A stretch of DNA of 64,000 bases from contig NC_090153.1 in assembly GCF_017916325.1 (NCBI RefSeq), forward strand, positions 307,501-371,500, given 5' to 3'. The notes under the pieces were generated by a model that was given only the letters and a program-made list of their open reading frames with translations, searched no databases and was not told the origin of the DNA. Of this stretch, positions 8,329 through 18,028 are shown in pieces. Position 1 is the first letter of the stretch. Every line of letters starts with the position of its first letter. The position numbers and the translations under genes are program-made. The DNA comes from Leishmania martiniquensis (taxonomy: Eukaryota > Euglenozoa > Kinetoplastea > Trypanosomatida > Trypanosomatidae).

Positions 8329-10029
8329 ATGTCGGCACCGCGTCTGCTACCTTCACCACAGAGTATCGTGCCTTGTAGCCCACCGCCCATTGCCATGCTG
8401 ACTTGGATGCTCGTGGTGGAGGAACAGCTGGGTCGCCAGGCGGTGCAGATAGCTGAGCTGCAGGCAAGGCATGACATCACTGCCCTTCCCGCTCGCGCTT
8501 ATTTTGCTGTGCCGCTGCAGGGCCCACAACGAGCAGGGAGGCCTTTCTGCTTGGAACCGCACATGCAGCTAGAGCCCCTCCCCAACGCATCAAGCGACCA
8601 CAGCGAGGAAGACTGCGACTTTGCCGCGCAGCGATCGTGTCGCGCCACACCCCCTCCGAGATTGGCGGCACCGCCAGCGCTCTCTCCGGCCCACACGCAA
8701 TCTTCCCAGCAGATCGGCGCACTTGCACGGCAACACGGAAACGGCACACGGTGCGGCTCCAAAGAACCGCACCTCTCCTCTTTCTGGCTGCAGCTGGCAG
8801 ACCTCTATGAACGACTGACCGCAGTAGAGTGTACATTGGTGCAGCTCGACGGGTCCTCATCGACGGCTGACGCAAGCCGACCTCAAGAACGCTGCGTTCC
8901 ATCGTCACGGCCAACGATGGACGACTGTGTCTCTCTTCTCGACTCTCTTCTCAGACCTCGGGAGGCATCAAGCGCCCCTCAATGGGCTACCGCGACCGCC
9001 GGTGCAGCACTACTGCGGGCAGTGCAGCGACTGCCGCAAGCGAGTGAGCGAGATCTACCGTTGCAGCTCCACACTCGGCAGCAGCACACTCTGAGGGTGC
9101 TCGCCAAACTTCGCGATGCGCTACGCAGCACCCAGGCTTCATACAAGGCAGCTGCAGGTGTGGACGCACACGTCTCGCTGGAAACGCTTCTGCAGCTGCC
9201 ACCAGAGACCCTTCCGCTCCTCACATGCGCCGGCGACGGCATCCGCGATGCATGTCAGCCCCATCGCTGTCATCCTTGTGCCGCCACTGGTGAAACAGCA
9301 GCGTGGTGTAACCTCCTGTTCAGCATCTCTCCTTACACGCTGTGGACTGCGCTCATGGATGGCGTTGACATGTTCCCCTGCTTCTCGCGCGCTGCGGCAG
9401 AGGCTTTGTGGGCAGCGGTGCTGTGGATGCACGCGTGCACTCCTCTTACGCCCCACATCCAGAGCGTCACGCCGGCGTCGGCACACGCCAGACGCCGTGG
9501 TGACTCCGCAGTCAAGGACGCACCACCTCGCCATCAGACCTACTTCGCGCCTGCACCGAGTGGCAAGGGAGGAGGCAGCCGCCTTCGACCTCTCCAAGCA
9601 TTGGCACAGTCGTCACCGCCACGTAACAGCTCCGTATCTTCGCTGCAACGCCAATCGGCGAGAAATGTGGCGGAGCCTCGGCAAGCGCACTTTTCTCCGG
9701 AGATGCATCAGCGATGGGCTGCACGCCACCAGACCGCTGCCGGCCTTACCCTCAAGAGCCGCTTGCAAGAAGAGGAGGAGCGGTGGGCGTACCGGGTCCT
9801 ACCTGTCTGTGGTGGATGCACCGCGCCGACTGTGTACGATGATCTCTTCCCCTTGCCGACGGCGGTCTCAGCGTTTGTGCAGCCCCCACAACAGTTCGCG
9901 CCATCGCTGTCGCGGTCGGCCGAAGATGGCGGCGGTACTGCAGCGGCAGATGCCGGGGGGAGGGCGGCGGCGGCCGTCAGGCCCGACTTTTATACCGGAC
10001 CAGCCCGAAGGCCGCGGTCGCTGGGTTAA
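8329..10029 (+). CDS. Unknown 566-residue protein, probably kinetoplastid-specific
   Basis: I do not recognise a family. The frame begins with ATG at 8329, after a good splice-acceptor signal and a short upstream frame; a second in-frame ATG lies at 8395. The N-terminal region has a short amphipathic helix (MLVVEEQLGRQAVQIAELQA) with coiled-coil character. Residues around 145-170 (SSFWLQLADLYERLTAVECT) and 220-275 are also helical. A hydrophobic Trp-rich segment near residues 325-370 (WCNLLFSISPYTLWTALMDG) is not long enough to be a clear membrane span. The last 180 residues are basic and Ser/Pro-rich. It is supported as a gene by its length, its placement after an acceptor, and the lack of CT/CA-repeat translation. 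A second frame at 9116-10147 overlaps it and is treated as spurious. Confidence 0.65.
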   Translation: MSAPRLLPSPQSIVPCSPPPIAMLTWMLVVEEQLGRQAVQIAELQARHDITALPARAYFAVPLQGPQRAGRPFCLEPHMQLEPLPNASSDHSEEDCDFAAQRSCRATPPPRLAAPPALSPAHTQSSQQIGALARQHGNGTRCGSKEPHLSSFWLQLADLYERLTAVECTLVQLDGSSSTADASRPQERCVPSSRPTMDDCVSLLDSLLRPREASSAPQWATATAGAALLRAVQRLPQASERDLPLQLHTRQQHTLRVLAKLRDALRSTQASYKAAAGVDAHVSLETLLQLPPETLPLLTCAGDGIRDACQPHRCHPCAATGETAAWCNLLFSISPYTLWTALMDGVDMFPCFSRAAAEALWAAVLWMHACTPLTPHIQSVTPASAHARRRGDSAVKDAPPRHQTYFAPAPSGKGGGSRLRPLQALAQSSPPRNSSVSSLQRQSARNVAEPRQAHFSPEMHQRWAARHQTAAGLTLKSRLQEEEERWAYRVLPVCGGCTAPTVYDDLFPLPTAVSAFVQPPQQFAPSLSRSAEDGGGTAAADAGGRAAAAVRPDFYTGPARRPRSLG

Positions 10030-10855
10030 ATGCGAAGCCGCCACGCGTCCTCCTTACGACACCACCGCCGTTGCCCACTCTATCACCTCTGCACACCCTC
10101 TCATTTCAGGGGAAGCGGAAAGGGCTCACATGCGTTCTGCGACGTGAGCGCCTCTTTTTTTTTTTGAGTGTGTCTCTGTCGCTATGCCATGTGTGTCTGT
10201 GTGTGTCTCTCTCTGTGGCACACGTACAGTGCGCGGTGACGATATCTCTGCTTCCCTTTCTTACCCGCTCTCCCTCTGCCTTCACCGTGTGTCGGGGCGC
10301 GTGCGCCGAGGAGGCAGTGGGGGACAGGCGAGCGAAAAAAAAGGCACAAAGCGGCGTAACCTCGGCGGAGTACTAAAGTCCCTCGAACAGGTGGTGAGAG
10401 GCGACATCCGCAAAGTATGTTAACGAGCTGACGAGTGCGCACTTGCAGTAATGGTTGCTCGCTGTCTTGTCTTCTCAGCAGCCTTCTCAGCCATCAGCAC
10501 CACCCTTTCCCTTCTTGCAGCTATCCACGCGCATTTAGCGCAGCGTCATCCTCATGGCACACCCGTTTCGCTTTCCCTCCCTCTCTCCCTCTGTATGGGA
10601 GCCTATCTCTTGCTAGCGTTTTCTTTTTGAATCTCCCAGCATATTCTCTCCGCTCTACTGCCCTGCAAACTCGCGCACCCAGCGTGTCTCTCCTCTATCT
10701 GCTTCCGGGTACTTCGCCGCCGCCAACGCTCAGCGAGGAAGCCCTGCGCATTGAGTGGACTTCTCTGGCTCAGCTTGCACACATCGGCAGGGCCCCTCAC
10801 TTCCATTGCATGCGCCCCCACCCGCCTCCGCCGTTGCCAAACGCACCTGCGAGCC
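10030..10855 (+). other. Intergenic spacer, 0.8 kb
   Basis: Nothing coding is supportable. It contains an 11-base T run near 10156-10166, TG-rich sequence near 10190-10210, and a C/T tract ending in AG at 10638-10639 that is a plausible acceptor for the zinc-finger gene. Confidence 0.6.
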
Positions 10856-11188
10856 ATGTCGAGCAGCGCGAGCGTCTCATCTTGTGTTGCCGATGGCTCA
10901 GCGCCAACGGCATCGGCATCGCCCTCGCCTCGGACAGCCAACCGCTCCTCCTTTAGCTGTGTGGTGTGCGGCGTCCAGTTCTCTGACTCGCACGCCGCAG
11001 AGGCGCACAAATCCAGTCAGAAGCACAAAAAGAAGAGCGGAGAACTCGAGTGGGAGGCGCAGCAGTACAAAAAAGACACCGATGTCACCCTCGATGACGT
11101 CTGGGCGCTTGTGCGGCGTAAGCAGGCTGAGCTGCAGGTCACCCCGTGGAGTGAGCTCCAGTACAGAGAGGAAGAACGGCGTGCGTGA
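10856..11188 (+). CDS. Small U1/matrin-type C2H2 zinc-finger protein
   Basis: A 110-residue protein. The first third is Ser/Thr/Ala-rich. It is followed by one finger, CVVCGVQFSDSHAAEAHKSS then QKHKK, a C-x2-C-x12-H-x5-H arrangement. The wide His spacing and the trailing basic KHKK are typical of U1-type fingers found in RNA-binding and splicing proteins rather than DNA-binding TFIIIA fingers. The tail after residue 65 is acidic/helical (VTLDDVWALVRRKQAELQ) and has no second finger. The start was set at the ATG at 10856 because the frame upstream has no ATG within the open region and the upstream translation looks like UTR. An overlapping frame opened by the ATG at 10810 could act as an upstream frame. 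A role in RNA processing is inferred only from the finger type. Confidence 0.72.
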   Translation: MSSSASVSSCVADGSAPTASASPSPRTANRSSFSCVVCGVQFSDSHAAEAHKSSQKHKKKSGELEWEAQQYKKDTDVTLDDVWALVRRKQAELQVTPWSELQYREEERRA

Positions 11189-11444
11189 GTCGGCGGCTCT
11201 CTCCGTGGGTTCGGCAGTGATGGCGGGCGGTACAGTCGCTCAACCGAGCGTGCATGCGTGTATGTGTGTGTGATGCGGCTCCAAAGAAGCACTAACGAAC
11301 GGCATGACGAGGAAAGCGAGAGAAGCGCCGAGTACATCAAAGAGGCCTTCCGAGTGATGCGTTGGCGCGAGACACGGAGCCCCTTAGAAAAGCAGCACCG
11401 GCGGTACACCGTCACCCACTCTCGATGGCTTCGCCTGCCAATTA

Positions 11445-11468
11445 GGGGAAGGGAGGGGAGGGGAGGGG
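11445..11468 (+). repeat. G-quadruplex-type G-run array in a 3' UTR
   Basis: Five runs of 3-4 Gs separated by one or two As, on the mRNA strand, downstream of the zinc-finger gene. The pattern meets the usual four-run quadruplex rule; folding is inferred. Confidence 0.6.
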
Positions 11469-12490
11469 ACCTCTGCGACAGAAGGTCACAGAAAACGGCA
11501 ATACATGCGGCAGGGCCCTCGAGAGGGGAAGTCGCACACTCGCTGCGCACATCACCACCCTACCTGCTGGGGCTGCTCACTCTCGTGTTGCATTGCGGCT
11601 TCTTTCGGATGTGCTGAACCGTTCTCGCTCTCCGGTAGCCATCACTCCCCTCCTCCCTTCTCTCCCCTCTCTTCCCTATTTCCATCCCGCCACACCGCAC
11701 CACACACGCACACCACCGATGTTCCGCATCAGCGAAGCGCACAACACGGAACGCTCATCGCCTGAAGCCCCCTGCGGTATCGGTATCCACAGTAATTGCC
11801 CAAGAGTACGCGCACCCTTCCCTTCCCTTCCCATTTCCCCCTCTCCCTTTCGCTGTCGCCACCTCTCTACTGTTCCTCTTTCCTCTGCAACTTTGTCTCC
11901 GCTTCACTTCTTCTGTTGAGGACCCTTCACACTGTGTCTTTCACGTTGCTGGTGCCCCTTGCTGCGTCACTCTCGCTGACGAAGCCGCCCGGCACTGCTC
12001 CTCCGTGCGCCCTTGTTGCCCTTCCGAGATCCGCTCTGCCCCACAGTGATCGCCTTTTCTCCGCCTCCCCCCCGCCCACTCTTCTCGCTCCCTCGATCTC
12101 TGTGTGTGTGTGTGTGTGTTTGTGTGTCGAGAGGTGTGCGCGCGTATCTGAGCCGAGGGCTGTCTGGTGAGCTCACCGGCTTGAAGCTCCAAAGCAAGGG
12201 AGTGGCGCTCTTGGGCATCGTACGTTGTCTGCAGTCAGCCGTGTAAAGCGCTCAACAAATGGACGTTGTAAAGACTCCTCTTGCATACCTTGCTCGAGCT
12301 GCTTTAACCGTGTAGGTCTTTTGGGGGGGGGGCCTGCGAAAGGCGAAGGGCGGCCCGGCTGCTACGTCGTGCGCCTCTCTTCCTGCTGGTGTGTGCGTAC
12401 GCGGCGACAGTGGTGACCAGACTCAGCCTCCCTCACCTAGCTCGACCCTCTCCCACACACACACAGACATACACAAGCATACATACATAC

Positions 12491-12546
12491 ACCTCTTCCC
12501 CTCCACCACCGCCCTCTCGCTTTACTCTCTGCCGCCTTTACACCAG
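12491..12546 (+). promoter_or_regulatory. Trans-splice acceptor signal for the 1695-residue protein gene
   Basis: The C/T-rich tract at 12491-12540 leads to CCAG with AG at 12545-12546. No ATG occurs between this AG and 12685, which supports 12685 as the start codon. Confidence 0.55.
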
Positions 12547-12575
12547 TGAGCTACAGTGAGATCGCAGTGTGCGCA

Positions 12576-12597
12576 GGGAGGGAGGGGAGGGGAAGGG
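12576..12597 (+). repeat. G-quadruplex-type array in the 5' leader
   Basis: Five G runs (3, 3, 4, 4, 3) separated by one or two As lie between the predicted splice acceptor (12546) and the start codon (12685), so they should be in the mature mRNA leader on the sense strand. Confidence 0.55.
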
Positions 12598-12684
12598 CGA
12601 GAGGGCGGCGGCTGCGGCGACAAAGAAACTGAAGGGCGAAAAGCGGAAAGGTCTCTTAACAGAAGCTGCTCAGCTGCAGTCACA

Positions 12685-15600
12685 ATGGGCAGCCGCGACG
12701 CGGATTTGTACAGCAACGTGGCCAACGTGCTGGAGATGCTGCAGGACGCGGTAGGCACATACATGTCGCTCATGCAGGACAAAGAGGAGAACGATCGCGA
12801 GTGTTGCGGGGGGTCAGCGTCTGCGTCTTTTTCGTCTCTCCCCACCTCTTCAGTGACGGACCTCGCCATCGCGCGGCAGCAAATAAAAGTGCATGTGCCG
12901 CATCTACTGAGCTTGTGCGTTTCCCTGCGGAATATTTTGCGCAGGGTCGCTTTGCTGGCCCGCCAGCCCTCGCGAGGCGGCGACCGCGAGCCTTTGAGCG
13001 CATCTGAGATCGAGGGCAGTCCCACCATGGCGGCAGCGCGCACTGAAGCGGTCTGCGAACTCATCACGCGAAAGCTTGGCGACATCGTTGAGAATGCTGA
13101 CATGATACGCGGGCTCGTGAAGCTGCAGCAGCAGTATTTGTTGACGTCAAAAGCGTCGGACACGGCGCCACTGGACTTTCCGGACGACGGCGATGACGAC
13201 GGACCGCTTCGCATGAAGCAGCTCATCCGCGTGACGCTGTACAGCCTGGAAGACACAGAGCAACTTCTGCGCGCCAACTACCCGGACGCGGCATCTGCCG
13301 GCGACGCGGTCCGAGACAAGGATAGCGAGGACGATAAATCTCCGCCCTTGCCGCATGCGTCAGCTGTGCGCTGCCCACCCACATATCCGCACGGACAGCG
13401 TCTCGGCGTTGATGGTGGCGGAGCCGACCTCCATGGCTCCGCTGCTCGCGGGCAGAGCAACAGCAGCGGCGATGTAGGAGCTCACTCGACATCCGTGACG
13501 CCGCGGAGCTCGAGTCACACGGCGCCGTACGTGCGACGCAGCTCCTCTCTCGGTCCAGCGAGTTCCGTCAATGGCTCATGGGCCGCTCCCTATCAATCAG
13601 GCCACAACAGCGACAGCGAAGCCGTGCCGGCATTACACCAACCTCATCCATTCCCCGCGTCGTCAGCTGGTGTCGACCTGCCGACATCGATTCCAGCGCA
13701 ATCACCGCGGAGCGGTCCACCCTCAGTGTCGTCGTCGTCTCCGGTCACTTCCACACAAAAGCCGTCCTCACCGCGAGTCCGCTTCGCGATCGACGAGCCC
13801 CCAGCTTCTGGAGACCACGACTCCTCTCTCTCCGAGAGCGCCCTAGCGGCTACAGTAACCCCGCAACAGTCCTCTCGCTGCAATAGCGACTTGCTGTCGA
13901 GCCCACCACTGCGGGATAATAGCACGGACAGCGATGAAATCAGTCGCTCCGTCGACAGCAGCGCCAGCCAAACCCCCTTCTGTTCGCGGCCGCTCCTCGG
14001 CGGCGATGTCGGAGACAGCATGCAGCCCGCTCCGTTCGGGCACCGCCGCTCCTCGCCAACAAGCGCGCGGCAGTCCTCGATCTCGGCATCAACGGTATCG
14101 GCGGTAGTCACTGAGACCCAGAGTATCGACACAGCCTTCGCCACGCCCACAACGGCCGAGGTGCGGCAGCCAACAGTGCCGCTCGACACATGCAGCGAGC
14201 CAGCGCTCGCCGACTCCGTCACTGCCTCGCAGCTCTGCAGGGCCGACGTGGACGACGCGCCGCCCCCGTCTTGTAGCGGGGGCAACAGCGTAGGCGGTCG
14301 CGGAGGCGTAGGGCGCGCACTTCCTCCGCCTGTCGGGCTGCCTCCCCGCTCCCCACGGCGACAAGACCCGCAGCGACTCTCCATGAGCCTCCCCTCTTCA
14401 TGCAGCGAGCAGCGTGCGGACCCTGAAACGGCCCCCGCTGTGGTGGACCCCGACGCGCGCGTGACGACGCGCCACGTGCAGCGGCTCCCTGGAGCATTAT
14501 GGGGCGTTATTATTGCACGTCATCGCGCTGAAATGGAGGATGTCTTGCGTGAGGATGTGTTAGACCTGTTCAACTACGGCGAGGTGTCGCCAGTGCTGCG
14601 CAGCGAGGACGTGCGTGAGGTCTCATTCACGGTGGTAGGTAATTACCTGTACAGTCGCATACAGCTAGAGCATCTGTGCTCGCTGGCGGAGTCAGAGATA
14701 AACACACGGCTCGATCTCTGCTCGTACCCGCTCATGATGGCGTTGTATGAGGAGCTCTTCAAAGAGCGCCAGGCCAAGGAGCTCGACCCCATAGAAGACG
14801 AGGTGGCGACGCGGGGAAAGGACCCTCTACACTACCGCGACATGCGTCGGATCGCCGGTGGTGATGGCAGAGGAAAGGGAGGAAACGAAGAGGAAAAGAG
14901 GCCGAGCAACGAGAGCCTTGAGCAGGGGCCCCCGGGCCTTTCAGGTTACCTGAATGCTGCCAAAGTTGCAGCGGACGACTCAACGGCTGCAGCGCGCACA
15001 TCAACGCTGTCGATCGATGCAGGCCCTCTCACAACGTTGGTGATGGGCGACGTGGCAGCAGCGTCTGACGTCTCCAGCATGTGGAGCGTGATAGCCACCG
15101 TTGGAGGAGGCATCGGAAACGTAGGCAGGTCAGGGGCTGAAGCGTTCTCTGCCGCCTCGTCCGGCTTAGTCAGCACTGAGGAAAGCACTCTTCTTCAAAA
15201 AAGAGCCGTGGCGGCGTCGGCAGCGCGTCATCCTCACACAGTGCGTATCCCTGGTGCACATTGGGCACGCCTGCTGATGTCGTCAGTGGCGAAGAACAAC
15301 CTAAGCTCCGCCTTCGTCCAAGACACAGGAACGGCTCTTGGAGTGCTGCCGTCCGAGGCCCGAGCGGCGTGCCAGGAGGTGCACTTCTCGTGTGGCAGTC
15401 TTGTTGTGATGTTCGTGTGGGATAATTCGGAGCTGTACCCAGGCGCTGTACCGCTCTCGGCGCCAGAGATCGACAGCATGCTGCAAAGCTGCCCGTACCC
15501 CTCCGTGAGGGCCTACTACGCCAAAGCATGCACCACGCTTGGCCTTGACGACGATCTCGCGGTGGCGCCTTCGCCAAAGGGCTGCGGAATCTCCGGCAGT

Positions 15601-17772
15601 GGCGGCGCTGCTGATTCTGGCGCCCTCCAGGCCACCCCGCCGTATAACTCAGCGCGGGGCTCTTTCTCAGTGGCGCAGAAAGCGCCGGCCTCCGACGTGA
15701 GGGTCCGTGCGGAGATGAAGGAGGCGAGGGTCATTACGAAACCTATTGAGGAAGGCAGACCGTCAAGGGCGACGGAGGCGGCCCCGCTACCGCCGCAGCA
15801 CCATCGAGGCGTTCACGCACTCCGGCTCAGCCGCATCGAAAGCGCCGCGTCGAACGCCTCTGCGGGGGCAGTGCCCCTTGTCGCTGTTTCTCCACCAGCC
15901 GTCAAACATTCGATTTACTCTTCAAAAAGTCAACGCGGGCTGTCGGTGCGCTCTCCAGCAGGCACGCCGCAGCGTTGGAACGTGGCCGACGCCGATTCGC
16001 CCGGCTCCAACGCTGCGGCGCGTCGCACCAAACCCAATGGCTCTCAGGCGCCCGTAACATTGGGCCGGCTCGCTCTTTTCTATGGGTTGTCAGTCAGCGC
16101 CTTGCGCCAGAGGAGCCCCGCTCTTGCGGAGCTGGACGCCGACGCCGTCATTCCCGCTGACGCAACGGTGCACGTGCCTCGCCACTCGTCCTCCCCTATC
16201 CGCCTAGGTGGGGAAGCAGGGGTAAGTGTAGCCTCTGGGGCTGGGTTTCACCGTGACCCAGCAGATAACGCCCCTGCAGCCATGAAGGGCACTACTTCAC
16301 AGAGCCCCTCGGCGCGTCTTCCGTCACTAGCTGCTTCTTCAAGCACCAAAGTTGCCGCAGCAGCTGCGGCGGCACCTCTTACGGTATCGGCGCCAAACTC
16401 CTCAGCACCTGCGCAAGCCGCCCCAAAGCCGCCGCCGCCGCCGGCAAACAAGCCAGAGAGGGCAAAAAGCAGCACCACCATCACCGTTTCCAAAAGAAAG
16501 AGCATCGCCCCCGTTGTTGCCTCGTCGCGTCGGCGCTTGACGCGCTCCATAGAAAGCGTCGAAACGCGCTGCGACTCCCTCACCCCTGCCACGCCGCTGC
16601 GTGCGAGCATACCCGCTGGTGTGGCGGCAGCAGCCTCCGCCTCCCCCGTGGTAGCCACCCGCTCCCACTCCCCGAGCCCAGAGACGCCGTCAACTGCAGG
16701 TTCAAAGGGGTCGCCTGCTGCCAACAAGGGGGCCGAGGCGCCCTTCGAGTCCGGCGCCGCCTTCACCGAGCAGACGGCGCCGTTTTTGCCCATTGAACCG
16801 TTCCCCACCGCCACTACAGCACGTGAAGTTTCGCCTAGGGTGCCGCAGTCTGTCAGGAGCACATCGACGACGGCCGCGGCCGGAAGCAAAGCTCCACCGG
16901 CGCATATTGTGTATCGGCTACCCGAATCGCAGACCTCACAATCCGCTGAGTCGAGAGGGGTCGAGGCGATCTTGGCAGCCCATAAAATCCCTCGTCTGCC
17001 TCTGGGCGCAGTGGCGTTGCAGGCCACAACAGCTGTCAACGATAGTGCTCGTGGCCAGGCGGTTGGCGAGGATCCGCCAGGCCACCAGAGCCGCGGCAAA
17101 GAAACGGGCAGGCTTGAGCCGCAGTGGGAGCGAGATCTGGGTCTGCGCCTCGACACTCTCACAGTGGTACAGGTGCGGCGTGGCTCTGTGGCTGCGCGAG
17201 CGAACATTCAGCCCGGCGACACGTTGCGCACGCTGAATGGAGAAGTACTCCTCTCTCAGAGCGACTTTCAGCGCACGATGGTGCAGCAACAGCAACGGCA
17301 CAGAAAGGAGGGTGGGGAACGCACAGTGTTTGTGACAGCGATGACCAGCCGCGGCACCCCTTCAACTTATCGTCTTCGCCTCCCGCCTCCGCCCTGCGAC
17401 GGCGCGGCTACGCAGCCAGATCTGCCGCAGGCGCGTAGCGCTCGACCAACGCTGCCACTGAAAACCTCACGACCGCTTTTACCTCTCTCCGCCCGAGTGG
17501 GAAGTGCCGCAAGAGGAACTCTGCCTCAGCAGCCGTGGGGAATGCAGCGCCCTTTGCAAGCCTCCCCGCGGGCGCTCGTGGGACTGGCAACGGCGATGTC
17601 GGCTCGCACGGATGTGAGCAGTATCTTTGCGTCTGCTCAAGGCGCCCGCACACGTCCAAGTACCACAAGCGCGTTGCAGCTGCGTCGTACCAAGTTACCA
17701 GACGCCGCTCACTCGCCCGCAGCCCATGGGGGGAGGGTGCTGAGCGGCTGCCAGGGCCTGCTCGCGAAATAG
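12685..17772 (+). CDS. Large scaffold-like protein: duplicated FAZ1-like module, LysM-like and PDZ-like domains
   Basis: 1695 residues, first ATG after the predicted acceptor. The N-terminal 200 residues are helical. A long Ser/Pro-rich region follows. Then two copies of one module are visible: residues ~597-692 (RLPGALW ... EVSFTVVGNYLY ... SEINTRLDLCSYPLMMALYE) and ~850-951 (RIPGAHW ... EVHFSCGSLVVMFVW ... PEIDSMLQSCPYPSVRAYYA). The shared pattern resembles the FAZ1-type conserved domain known from trypanosomatid cytoskeletal proteins. Residues ~1124-1166 (LGRLALFYGLSVSALRQRSP ... VIPADATVHVP) look like a LysM fold. Residues ~1484-1560 look like a PDZ domain (LGLRLDTLTVVQVRRGSVAA then IQPGDTLRTLNG). 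Linkers are disordered and Ala/Pro/Ser-rich. A role as a cytoskeletal or flagellum-attachment scaffold is inference from domain type; no catalytic motif is seen. Confidence 0.8.
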   Translation: MGSRDADLYSNVANVLEMLQDAVGTYMSLMQDKEENDRECCGGSASASFSSLPTSSVTDLAIARQQIKVHVPHLLSLCVSLRNILRRVALLARQPSRGGDREPLSASEIEGSPTMAAARTEAVCELITRKLGDIVENADMIRGLVKLQQQYLLTSKASDTAPLDFPDDGDDDGPLRMKQLIRVTLYSLEDTEQLLRANYPDAASAGDAVRDKDSEDDKSPPLPHASAVRCPPTYPHGQRLGVDGGGADLHGSAARGQSNSSGDVGAHSTSVTPRSSSHTAPYVRRSSSLGPASSVNGSWAAPYQSGHNSDSEAVPALHQPHPFPASSAGVDLPTSIPAQSPRSGPPSVSSSSPVTSTQKPSSPRVRFAIDEPPASGDHDSSLSESALAATVTPQQSSRCNSDLLSSPPLRDNSTDSDEISRSVDSSASQTPFCSRPLLGGDVGDSMQPAPFGHRRSSPTSARQSSISASTVSAVVTETQSIDTAFATPTTAEVRQPTVPLDTCSEPALADSVTASQLCRADVDDAPPPSCSGGNSVGGRGGVGRALPPPVGLPPRSPRRQDPQRLSMSLPSSCSEQRADPETAPAVVDPDARVTTRHVQRLPGALWGVIIARHRAEMEDVLREDVLDLFNYGEVSPVLRSEDVREVSFTVVGNYLYSRIQLEHLCSLAESEINTRLDLCSYPLMMALYEELFKERQAKELDPIEDEVATRGKDPLHYRDMRRIAGGDGRGKGGNEEEKRPSNESLEQGPPGLSGYLNAAKVAADDSTAAARTSTLSIDAGPLTTLVMGDVAAASDVSSMWSVIATVGGGIGNVGRSGAEAFSAASSGLVSTEESTLLQKRAVAASAARHPHTVRIPGAHWARLLMSSVAKNNLSSAFVQDTGTALGVLPSEARAACQEVHFSCGSLVVMFVWDNSELYPGAVPLSAPEIDSMLQSCPYPSVRAYYAKACTTLGLDDDLAVAPSPKGCGISGSGGAADSGALQATPPYNSARGSFSVAQKAPASDVRVRAEMKEARVITKPIEEGRPSRATEAAPLPPQHHRGVHALRLSRIESAASNASAGAVPLVAVSPPAVKHSIYSSKSQRGLSVRSPAGTPQRWNVADADSPGSNAAARRTKPNGSQAPVTLGRLALFYGLSVSALRQRSPALAELDADAVIPADATVHVPRHSSSPIRLGGEAGVSVASGAGFHRDPADNAPAAMKGTTSQSPSARLPSLAASSSTKVAAAAAAAPLTVSAPNSSAPAQAAPKPPPPPANKPERAKSSTTITVSKRKSIAPVVASSRRRLTRSIESVETRCDSLTPATPLRASIPAGVAAAASASPVVATRSHSPSPETPSTAGSKGSPAANKGAEAPFESGAAFTEQTAPFLPIEPFPTATTAREVSPRVPQSVRSTSTTAAAGSKAPPAHIVYRLPESQTSQSAESRGVEAILAAHKIPRLPLGAVALQATTAVNDSARGQAVGEDPPGHQSRGKETGRLEPQWERDLGLRLDTLTVVQVRRGSVAARANIQPGDTLRTLNGEVLLSQSDFQRTMVQQQQRHRKEGGERTVFVTAMTSRGTPSTYRLRLPPPPCDGAATQPDLPQARSARPTLPLKTSRPLLPLSARVGSAARGTLPQQPWGMQRPLQASPRALVGLATAMSARTDVSSIFASAQGARTRPSTTSALQLRRTKLPDAAHSPAAHGGRVLSGCQGLLAK

Positions 17773-18003
17773 CCCACGATGGCGGCGTGTCGACCCTCAC
17801 CGTGAAGGTGCTTCGCGCAGGCAGTCCTCGAAATGTGCAGCAGGGCAGCAAGGAGAGGGGTACGCGGCAGCAGAGCGGCGAGCGGTGACGCTGGCCGCCC
17901 CCTCCCTCCCCCCTCTCTCATAAAAGGCATGCCTGTCCACTAGTACCGCTGCACGCCTATGCTTCTCTCCTTATCCAGCACACACACATACACAGACGTA
18001 TGC

Positions 18004-18028
18004 ATACATATATATATATATGTATGCA
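18004..18028. repeat. (TA)n tract with palindromic flanks
   Basis: Alternating TA units flanked by GCATACATA and TATGTATGC, so the whole element is nearly self-complementary. Similar TA tracts occur at 19904-19922, 25888-25910 and 45893-45911, each in a spacer. Confidence 0.75.

Larger units (their letters stand above)
11189..12684 (+). other. Intergenic spacer, 1.5 kb, with G-rich and long C/T tracts
   Basis: No gene recognised. Visible elements are a G-run array at 11445-11468, a very long pyrimidine stretch at 11816-11890, a TG repeat at 12101-12127, a run of nine or so Gs near 12319, and the acceptor plus 5' leader of the next gene. Confidence 0.65.

Noticed and set aside
9116..10147. 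343-codon open frame overlapping the 566-residue gene
   Set aside because: It has a His/Arg/Ser-rich shadow composition, shifted relative to the gene with a better start context and acceptor, and contains no recognisable domain.
10156..10166. T run that could end an RNA polymerase III transcript
   Set aside because: No tRNA, 5S or U-snRNA-like sequence lies upstream; it is more likely part of a pyrimidine tract.
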